From positions 1-18,645 of the forward strand of contig JAJRTI010000002.1 in NCBI GenBank assembly GCA_024278415.1: a DNA stretch of 18,645 nt, given 5' to 3'. Source of the DNA: Planctomycetota bacterium. Lineage in GTDB: Bacteria; Planctomycetota; Brocadiia; JAJRTI01. The first letter of the stretch is position 1, and every line of letters begins with the position of its first letter. This document shows, one piece after another, positions 13,213-18,645 of this stretch. Both the position numbers and the translations under genes were made by a program. The notes below the pieces were generated by a model. The model did no database searches, was not told the origin of the DNA, and was given only the letters and a program-made list of their open reading frames with translations.

Positions 13213-15282
13213 ATGTGCAGGCGCTTCCGTCACATTTGGAAGACGATTCGCAAGACCGCTGTGCGCGGCAGCGTGTGGGGGGTTGCCTGCATGTGGCTCG
13301 CGTGTGCGACTGCGAACGGGCGCGCAGCCCCTGGCGCGGGGGAATCTCAGAAGCAGAAGGCGGACCCGAACGTGGTTACCGCGGTCGTGGGCGCGGACCC
13401 GAGCCTTGCGCTCTACACGCCTGGGCATTGGTGGCCCGTTTTCGTGACGATCAAGAATGCCAGCGGCAAGTTCGACGGGAAGGTGGTCCTCTCGCCTGAC
13501 CCGGCCAAGCTCAAGCGCGGCCAACGGCTCCGGCACGCCACGATCTACGAGCGAAAGCTCACCCTCACCCGCGGCGCCACGAAACGGCTGATGGTGCCGG
13601 TGCGCTTCGACAGGCACATCCCCGGGTGGCAAGTCGACATCGTCTCCAACTCCGGCAAGCGCCTCTTGCCGGTGCGGCTCCCCCTCCTTGGAGTTCGCCT
13701 CGACCGCGCGGCGCTCGTTCTGGGCATCTCCGAGTCCACCGGGCTCGACACCTTTTTCAAGCAAAGAGAGCGCCTGTGGCCAACCAGCCAATACCGCGAG
13801 CCGCGCTACGTCGTGTATGGGAAGCCCAGTCGCTTGCCCAACACCCCCCTACTGCTCGCCGGGTATGACTGCATCGTGGTGGACAATATCCCCGCGGGCG
13901 ACATCAACTCCGCGGTGCAATCCGCTCTCGTGGAGTACTGCCTCGCCGGCGGCACGCTCGTGGTCTGCGGCGGCTCGAACGCGGCCTGGCTCAACGCGTC
14001 GCCCTTTGCGCGAGTGCTGCCCGTGCGCGTGCGCGGCCTGCGCACGCTTCACGTCACGCCCCGCAACGTGGCAGGGCTCGGCATGCGCTCGCCTGGCCCG
14101 CAGTCCATCACCCTCTCACACGTCGAGGTCACAGAGGAAGCGGAGTCTCATGCCTGGAGCGGCAACCCCGTCATGGTGCGAAAGCGTGTGGGCCGCGGTG
14201 AGATCGTGTTCCTGGCGTTCAGCTTGAGCCACCCCGAGGTCCTGCGATGGGAGGGCCGCGCCGCGCTTGGCAACCGCATCTGCCGCCGCCAACACCGCCC
14301 GTCCATCCTTTCGCCAAAGTTGAGCAAAGCCCAGTCCAACACTTGGTGCGGGACGCAGCCAGCCGCGGCCGGTCCCTACGGCAGCCTGCTCGCGGCGCTG
14401 GAGCAATCCCCCCTCATCGTGACCGTGCCGCGCCGCGACGTGGGCGGCTTCCTGCTCATCTACCTTCTCGTTGTTTCGCCCGCGGCCTACTTCCTGTTCA
14501 AGAAGCTGGACCGGGTGGAGTTGGCTTGGGCCGCATGCCCTCTGATCGCCATCGCCTTCTCCCTCCTGCCCCTGTCGGGCCAACTCGCCAATCGCCCGGC
14601 AGAGGCGTCGGTCACAGAGGTGCGTGTCATCGAGGCGGCCGCCAATGCGCGCACGGGCCTCGCGACAAGTCTCGTGACGATCTACTCGGAGTACGGGCTG
14701 AACAGCGACGTGCGCTTCACGGGCCAGCGGCTCCTCGCCTGTGATCCCCACGCGGAACGCGCGGACATGCCGCGTCTGGAGACGCTGTCCATCAACGTCG
14801 CGTACGGCACGGAAACCCAGATCAAGGATCTCCGCGTGCTCCGCGGCAGCATCCGCACGTTCGGCACGTTCGACCGCGTTTCCATGGGCAACGGCGTCGA
14901 GGTCCAAGCCGATGACCGGCAAGTGCGCGTGCGCAACCGCTCCGGCATCGACCTCGAAGATGCCTACTGGGTCACCCCGCGCGGGGCATCCTTGGTCGGC
15001 TTCGTGGGCAACGGCCGCGAGCGCGTGGTGCGCCGGCGCTCGTGGACGCACGACGACTTTGCCAAGGAATTCGCGGCTGGCGCGTCCAGCCCTAAACTGG
15101 CCGCCCACCTCGCCAAGATCATCTGCCAAGCGTGCGCCATCGATGGCACGGATTACTTGGTGGCAAAATGCGACGCACACAGCGACTTGGCCATTGCCGA
15201 CGCCACTGCCGACGTGCACGGCATCGCGGTGATTGTCATCGCACCACACGACCACGGAACTCAGCCTGAGCTTCGCCCATGA
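13213..15282 (+). CDS. Exported/membrane protein of an ABC-2 transporter operon, function unknown
   Basis: A 689-residue protein with an N-terminal signal-like segment after basic residues (VWGVACMWLACATANGRAA). Residues about 55-160 look like an extracellular beta-sandwich (WWPVFVTIKNASGKFDGKVVL). Residues about 165-275 resemble the glutamine-amidotransferase-like fold found in membrane proteins of this type (ALVLGIS, YDCIVVDNIPAG, YCLAGGTLVVCGG), with no obvious catalytic triad. Two membrane helices follow near 410-460 (GGFLLIYLLVVSPAAYFLFKKL, then WAACPLIAIAFSLLPL), and a beta-rich C-terminal region. The stop overlaps the ATG of the ATPase gene (ATGA), implying translational coupling. The layout recalls GldG-like partners of ABC-2 exporters, an inference. 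An upstream in-frame ATG at 13084 is rejected because the signal segment begins at 13213. Confidence 0.82.
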   Translation: MCRRFRHIWKTIRKTAVRGSVWGVACMWLACATANGRAAPGAGESQKQKADPNVVTAVVGADPSLALYTPGHWWPVFVTIKNASGKFDGKVVLSPDPAKLKRGQRLRHATIYERKLTLTRGATKRLMVPVRFDRHIPGWQVDIVSNSGKRLLPVRLPLLGVRLDRAALVLGISESTGLDTFFKQRERLWPTSQYREPRYVVYGKPSRLPNTPLLLAGYDCIVVDNIPAGDINSAVQSALVEYCLAGGTLVVCGGSNAAWLNASPFARVLPVRVRGLRTLHVTPRNVAGLGMRSPGPQSITLSHVEVTEEAESHAWSGNPVMVRKRVGRGEIVFLAFSLSHPEVLRWEGRAALGNRICRRQHRPSILSPKLSKAQSNTWCGTQPAAAGPYGSLLAALEQSPLIVTVPRRDVGGFLLIYLLVVSPAAYFLFKKLDRVELAWAACPLIAIAFSLLPLSGQLANRPAEASVTEVRVIEAAANARTGLATSLVTIYSEYGLNSDVRFTGQRLLACDPHAERADMPRLETLSINVAYGTETQIKDLRVLRGSIRTFGTFDRVSMGNGVEVQADDRQVRVRNRSGIDLEDAYWVTPRGASLVGFVGNGRERVVRRRSWTHDDFAKEFAAGASSPKLAAHLAKIICQACAIDGTDYLVAKCDAHSDLAIADATADVHGIAVIVIAPHDHGTQPELRP

Positions 15283-16205
15283 TCCAGATCCGCAACTTTA
15301 CGAAGTTCTACGACATGCTCGTCGCGGTCGACGATCTCACGCTCGACATCGACAAAGGCGACGTGTTCGGCTTTATCGGGCCCAACGGCGCTGGCAAGAC
15401 CACGACGATCCGTTTCCTCGCAACGCTGCTTCGGCCTAGCAAGGGCACGGCGACCATCAACGGCTTCGACGTGGTGACCCAAGTGCGCGACGTGCGCCGG
15501 TCCATCGGATACATGCCCGACGCGTTTGGCATATACGACGGCATGAAGGTCTGGGAATACCTCGATTTCTTCGCGGTCGCGTACGGCATCCCGCAGAGCG
15601 TGCGACGCAGCGTCATCGACGACATCCTCGTGCTCACCGACTTGCAGGGCAAAGCCACGGCGTACGCGACGAGCTTGTCCCGCGGCATGAAGCAGCGCCT
15701 GTGCTTGGCCAAGACCCTCCTCCACGACCCGCCCGTGCTCATCCTCGACGAGCCTGCCTCCGGCCTCGATCCCCGCGCACGCGTCGAGTTCAAGGAGCTG
15801 CTCAACGAACTCCGGCGCATGGGCAAGACGATCCTCATCTCGTCGCATATCCTGTCGGAGTTGGCCGACTGCTGCAACAAGGTGGCCATTATCGAACAGG
15901 GCCGGCTCATCGCCCACGGCACGATCGACGACATCTACGCGCAAGTCCGCGAGAACCAACTCATCGAGATGGTCGTCACCGGCGAAGAGGCCCGCGCGGA
16001 GATGCAGCTCTCGACCGACCCACGCGTGCACTCGCTGGCCGCCAACGGGCCGAACTTCCAATTCGAGTTCAGCGGAAGCCCCGAAGAAGTAGTCGATCTC
16101 CACCGCCAACTCGTCGCGTCCGGCGTGCCGGTCATGTGGTTCCGTAAGATCGAGGTCAACCTCGAGGAAGCGTTCATGAAGATCACCGAGGGCCGAGTCG
16201 CATGA
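15279..16205 (+). CDS. ABC transporter ATP-binding protein (ABC-2 export type)
   Basis: A 308-residue ATPase that would power the permease encoded next. Walker A is GPNGAGKTT (34-42), the signature LSRGM (133-137, a variant of LSGGQ), Walker B with D-loop LILDEPASGLDP (154-165), and the switch histidine His190 in ISSHIL. The roughly 90-residue tail after the ATPase domain is the kind seen in CcmA/NatA/GldA-like ATPases of ABC-2 exporters. The substrate is not evident. The start ATG overlaps the preceding stop (ATGA at 15279-15282) and its own stop overlaps the next start (ATGA at 16202-16205), so the three genes form a tight operon. Confidence 0.97.
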   Translation: MIQIRNFTKFYDMLVAVDDLTLDIDKGDVFGFIGPNGAGKTTTIRFLATLLRPSKGTATINGFDVVTQVRDVRRSIGYMPDAFGIYDGMKVWEYLDFFAVAYGIPQSVRRSVIDDILVLTDLQGKATAYATSLSRGMKQRLCLAKTLLHDPPVLILDEPASGLDPRARVEFKELLNELRRMGKTILISSHILSELADCCNKVAIIEQGRLIAHGTIDDIYAQVRENQLIEMVVTGEEARAEMQLSTDPRVHSLAANGPNFQFEFSGSPEEVVDLHRQLVASGVPVMWFRKIEVNLEEAFMKITEGRVA

Positions 16206-17815
16206 TCTGGAGCGACGCCATCACCCGCCGCGAGCTGCTAGGGCTGCTCCGCAGCCGCAAGGCCTTTCTGTGCCAGTTCGCCTTCGTGCTCCTCCTCTCG
16301 GCGATTGTGTTCACGGCTTGGCCTGCGGGCGCGCAGATGGTCGCCGCGCAAGCGTATATCGCCCGCCGGCTCTTCACAACCTTCGCCATGACGCAATTCG
16401 TGTTGGTCCTCATGCTCGCGCCCATCCTCTCGGCCACGTCCTTCACGTCGGAGAAGGAGCAGCGCACGCTCGATCTCGTGTTGACGACTCCCCTTTCTCC
16501 GGCTCGGCTCATCCTCGGCAAGCTGCTGTCGTCGACCGTGTTCCTCGTGTTGCTGCTGCTGTCTGGGCTACCCGTGCTGAGCCAGTGCTACCGGCTTGGC
16601 GGCGTCGCGCCGAGCGAGGTCGCGTCTCTCTACGTCTTCCTGGTCTTGCTGGCGTTCTTGGTGGCGTTGGTGGGCATCACCTGCTCCGTGTTTTTCCAGC
16701 GCACGCCGACCGCTCTGGCCGTCGCGTACGCCGCGGCCACACCGGTTGGCCTCGTCGCCTTGGCGCTCATGGCCGCCATGGACTTCCACTTTCCATTCGG
16801 CATCGTCGTGGGTCTGGCGTTCATGGGCATGTGGGCCGCGCCCGTCATGTATCAGGCCTGCGTGGCCCGCATGCGCCGGGGCGAATTCTGGCGCCCCCCC
16901 AAGCCAGCCGAGGAGGAGGACCCCAACCAACAGATGGGCCTCCAACTCGACCCCAAGCGGTTCCCCGACAAGCTCCTCCTCTTGCGCAAGCGCAACACCT
17001 TCATGCCCGACCGCGCCAACCCGGTCTTCGACCGCGAGACGCGCTTCGAGATCTTCGGCGCGGGCACGCTCGCCACGCGATCCATCATCCTCGCCGCGTT
17101 CGGCCTATCGATCTGCCTGATCTATTACTGGTTCTACTCGACCTTTGTGTACACCGGCTTCCTCATGATCTTCGCAACGCTCCTCACCGCAGTGTCCGCG
17201 AGCCGGTGCGTGACGCATGAGAAGGAGCGAGGCACGCTCGCGCTGTTGCACACCGCGCTGCTGCCCCCTCGGCGCATCGTCCTCGGCAAGCTCATGGCCA
17301 CGTGCCGCTACGTGGCCGTGTTGAGCGCTCTGCTCGTGGTGCCGGCCATTGTCGCGGACGCCACGGCTTGCGCCGAATCGCCCCAACGGGCGGGTTTTGT
17401 GCTTGTCGCTGGCGTGGCCCGCGTCTTGTTCGTCGCGGCCGCGGCGAGCACAGCCGGTGCGGTGGGCATCTTCTGGTCCGTGCGGCTCCAACGCACCGTC
17501 TCGGCCATGGCGGCCACGCTGCTCTCCCTTCTCGCGGTCCACTTGGGCCCCATCATTGCCCAAGACCTCCTCATGCGCTTCTCTCACATTGCATACGAGC
17601 GCTTGGAGTGGGTCGCCCACCTCAGCCTATTCGGAGCTTTGCCCGCGGTGGGCGGCGTCACGTCGCCGGGCGGGTATGCGAGCCGCATCGGGGAGTTCGC
17701 CAACGAGTGGTGGGTCGGAACGCTCGGGGGCTACTTCGCTCTGGCGGGTCTGCTGATCGTCGTGTCGACGCTGACCTTCAACCGCGCCTGCCGGCGCACG
17801 GTCAACCGCGCGTAA
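16202..17815 (+). CDS. ABC-2 type permease, two fused homologous halves
   Basis: A 537-residue multi-spanning membrane protein, about twice a single ABC-2 permease half. Each half begins with a short cytoplasmic segment (ITRRELLGLLRSR at 7-19; NPVFDRETRFEIFG at 273-286). Two membrane helices follow, then the ABC-2 amphipathic motif: TSEKEQRTLDLVLTTPLSPARLILGKL (82-108 region) and THEKERGTLALLHTALLPPRRIVLGKL (338-364 region). The shared pattern EKExxTLxLLxTxxLxPxRIxLGKL makes the internal duplication plain. Further hydrophobic helices complete each half, and a charged linker (EEEDPNQQ, about 237-244) separates them. With the ATPase at 15279-16205 it would form an exporter in which one polypeptide provides the whole membrane pore. 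Last gene of the operon; a MITE-like element starts two bases after its stop. Confidence 0.93.
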   Translation: MIWSDAITRRELLGLLRSRKAFLCQFAFVLLLSAIVFTAWPAGAQMVAAQAYIARRLFTTFAMTQFVLVLMLAPILSATSFTSEKEQRTLDLVLTTPLSPARLILGKLLSSTVFLVLLLLSGLPVLSQCYRLGGVAPSEVASLYVFLVLLAFLVALVGITCSVFFQRTPTALAVAYAAATPVGLVALALMAAMDFHFPFGIVVGLAFMGMWAAPVMYQACVARMRRGEFWRPPKPAEEEDPNQQMGLQLDPKRFPDKLLLLRKRNTFMPDRANPVFDRETRFEIFGAGTLATRSIILAAFGLSICLIYYWFYSTFVYTGFLMIFATLLTAVSASRCVTHEKERGTLALLHTALLPPRRIVLGKLMATCRYVAVLSALLVVPAIVADATACAESPQRAGFVLVAGVARVLFVAAAASTAGAVGIFWSVRLQRTVSAMAATLLSLLAVHLGPIIAQDLLMRFSHIAYERLEWVAHLSLFGALPAVGGVTSPGGYASRIGEFANEWWVGTLGGYFALAGLLIVVSTLTFNRACRRTVNRA

Positions 17816-17816
17816 G

Positions 17817-17961
17817 TAGTGTCCGTCGCGAAACGCCGCGCGACGGGCGCTTGTAGCGCGCTCGTAAGAGCGTCTCTGCCCGGTAATGCGGGAAACCACA
17901 GAACGGAACGCACTGACGTGCGTGCTACCAGCGGGCTCCGCCCATTTCGCGACGGACACTA
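17817..17961. mobile_element. MITE-like element with 17-bp perfect terminal inverted repeats
   Basis: TAGTGTCCGTCGCGAAA (17817-17833) is matched by its exact reverse complement at 17945-17961. The ends can be read as TA target duplications around 15-bp repeats starting GTGTCC (IS630/Tc1-mariner style), or as AAGT duplications (17814-17817 and 17961-17964) around 16-bp repeats. Inside is a second facing pair, GTAGCGCGCTCGTAAGAGCGT-like at about 17849-17873 and its partner at about 17909-17935. The whole 145 bp can therefore fold into one long hairpin. No coding capacity. Confidence 0.8.
17849..17935. repeat. Inner palindromic repeat, same family as 4306-4397
   Basis: The left arm CGCTTGTAGCGCGCTCGTAA (then GAGCGT) and the right arm, read on the minus strand, CGCTGGTAGCACGCACGTCA (then GTGCGT), agree at most positions. 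Both match the pattern GTAGYRNGCNCGTNAGNGC of the 4306-4397 repeat. It lies inside the terminal repeats of the MITE-like element. Confidence 0.7.
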
Positions 17962-17962
17962 A

Positions 17963-17987
17963 GTCGCCGCATGCGCCAGCATGCGGG
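17963..17987 (-). repeat. CCGCATGC-type hairpin repeat, copy 5 (inverted)
   Basis: On the minus strand CCGCATGC-TGGC-GCATGCGG, identical in its 20-bp palindrome to the copy at 8667-8691 and differing once in the flanking CTAC. It directly abuts the right end of the MITE-like element. Confidence 0.88.
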
Positions 17988-18028
17988 GGGCTGATATGTG
18001 TCCTTCACCCACATCTCAGCTTCCCATG

Positions 18029-18168
18029 CCACTGGCTGGCCCAGTGGATCGTTAGGCGGCCTGCCACGCCAAGGTGAGACTCCACGGGCCAAGCCCCTGG
18101 CATCTCCAGAGGCCTTGTGTGCTCCTTGTAGATGGCCAACATGAGCAACCACAGGGCAAGCCTGTGGT
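18029..18168. repeat. Three CCAC...GTGG hairpins with related five-base loops
   Basis: 18029-18047: CCACTGG-CTGGC-CCAGTGG (perfect). 18082-18100: CCACGGG-CCAAG-CCCCTGG (one mismatch). 18148-18168: ACCACAGG-GCAAG-CCTGTGGT (perfect). Read in one orientation the loops are GCCAG, CCAAG and GCAAG, so loop and outer CCAC/GTGG are conserved while the inner arm varies. The surrounding sequence (17990-18260) holds no credible gene. Confidence 0.65.
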
Positions 18169-18198
18169 ATCCCGTTGATGTGTGCTAATCACGTTCTG

Positions 18199-18228
18199 CA
18201 TCCGTGGGTACGCCCTGCCATCCGTGGG
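18199..18228 (+). repeat. Short direct repeat CATCCGTGGG
   Basis: CATCCGTGGG at 18199-18208 and again at 18219-18228, each preceded by CTGC or CTGCC, i.e. a degenerate 20-bp tandem unit. No further meaning recognised. Confidence 0.5.
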
Positions 18229-18265
18229 ATCCATCTGCCCATTGGGTTGCGGCCAACGGCCGCGC

Positions 18266-18283
18266 TAGTGTCCCGTCCCGCAA
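18266..18283 (+). mobile_element. Possible second element end resembling the MITE terminal repeat
   Basis: TAGTGTCCCGTCCCGCAA resembles the left end of the MITE-like element (TAGTGTCCGTCGCGAAA). It shares TAGTGTCC, then differs by one inserted C and two substitutions. No facing right end is found before the window ends, so it is either a solo relic or the left end of an element continuing beyond 18645. Confidence 0.35.
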
Positions 18284-18384
18284 TTACGTGCACATATCCG
18301 GGTAGTGGGCCGCGCCCGATGCCATTCACTTAAGGATCACTTCGCCCGCGAAATCTACGGCGCGTGAGCAACCGCGCACTCCTT

Positions 18385-18602
18385 GGCCAGCTTTAGCTGG
18401 CCTGTCTGATTGCCACCAGATTCATCTGGTGGTCACGATGGCCATCTCCAAAAGCAGAATCAGCCTGCTTCAGCAGGGCTTCTCTGCCTGGCGTCATGGA
18501 ATCAAGAAGCCGCGCTGAAGCGCGCTCCCGCCAACGAAGGGCGGGCCTTGCTGTCCACCACGTGAACGTGGTGGCAAGGCAGAGAGCCAGCTAAAGCTGG
18601 CT
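18385..18602. repeat. Symmetric palindrome of six TTYA-loop hairpins
   Basis: Three hairpins are followed by three in reverse orientation, mirrored about base 18494. 18385-18402 GGCCAGC-TTTA-GCTGGCC pairs with 18586-18601 GCCAGC-TAAA-GCTGGC. 18413-18432 CCACCAGATTCATCTGGTGG pairs with 18555-18574 CCACCACGTGAACGTGGTGG. 18462-18480 AGCCTGC-TTCA-GCAGG-GCT pairs with 18508-18526 AGC-CGCGC-TGAA-GCGCGCT. The centre is closed by GGCTTCT (18477-18483) with AGAAGCC (18505-18511). Between mirrored partners the arms differ by compensatory changes, while the loop stays TTYA. No open reading frame of note. It could be a mobile palindrome or a structured RNA. Confidence 0.8.
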
Positions 18603-18645
18603 GGATGCGGTGTCCCAGCGCAAGGACCAACATCGCAACGCGTGA

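Larger units (their letters stand above)
17816..18645. other. 830-bp gene-free, repeat-rich region after the ABC operon
   Basis: No reading frame here has a plausible start, length or protein family match; the longest are 60-75 codons and cross the repeats. Contents in order are the MITE-like element, a CCGCATGC-type repeat, CCAC...GTGG hairpins, a direct repeat, a solo GTGTCC end and the TTYA-hairpin palindrome. The region looks like an accumulation site for short palindromic elements. Confidence 0.75.

Noticed and set aside
17886..18077. 63-codon open frame in the right-hand non-coding region
   Set aside because: It begins inside the MITE-like element and runs through an unrelated repeat; no ribosome-binding site or recognisable protein.
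1..18645. tRNA or rRNA genes
   Set aside because: No stretch recognised with tRNA arms and a GTTCRANNC-like T-loop in proper spacing, and no rRNA-like sequence; a tRNAscan run would settle this.

Overview
This is a GC-rich bacterial chromosomal window with nine protein-coding genes, one of them cut by the left edge, and about 0.8 kb of gene-free, repeat-rich DNA at the right end. The best taxonomic hint is the gene at 6265-8439. It encodes a GreA-type transcription factor of about 724 residues with a very long N-terminal extension, an architecture known from Chlamydia and other PVC bacteria. A sulfatase-superfamily enzyme and a BNR sialidase-like protein side by side also fit a Planctomycetota, Lentisphaerota, Verrucomicrobiota or related genome. 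The phylum is inference; no rRNA or other marker gene is present.

Layout. (1) 2-1240, plus: the C-terminal four-fifths of a type I restriction-modification methyltransferase (HsdM), with no specificity subunit on its right. (2) 1289-6025, minus: an exported sialidase-like protein, then a sulfatase-superfamily hydrolase with threonine where the catalytic cysteine or serine normally sits, then an exported protein of unknown function. The first two have good sigma70-type promoters, and hairpin repeats separate all three. (3) 6265-12284, plus: long GreA, a YprA/MrfA-like helicase with a C-terminal cysteine cluster, and an HD-GYP response regulator. The gaps between them hold hairpin repeats and a heptamer tandem repeat. 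(4) 12256-13023, minus: a nucleoside phosphorylase/nucleosidase-family enzyme whose 3' end overlaps that of the HD-GYP gene. (5) 13213-17815, plus: a three-gene ABC-2 export operon joined by two ATGA stop/start overlaps. It encodes an exported/membrane protein, an ATPase, and a permease formed from two fused homologous halves.

(6) 17816-18645 contains no credible gene but is dense in structure. There is a 145-bp MITE-like element with 17-bp terminal inverted repeats, then a set of CCAC...GTGG hairpins. Next comes a possible second element end. Last is a palindrome of about 218 bp (18385-18602) built from three pairs of small TTYA-loop hairpins arranged symmetrically about one centre, with compensatory arm changes between partners. 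A separate hairpin repeat built on CCGCATGC arms occurs five times across the window. These repeat families are the most unusual content here.
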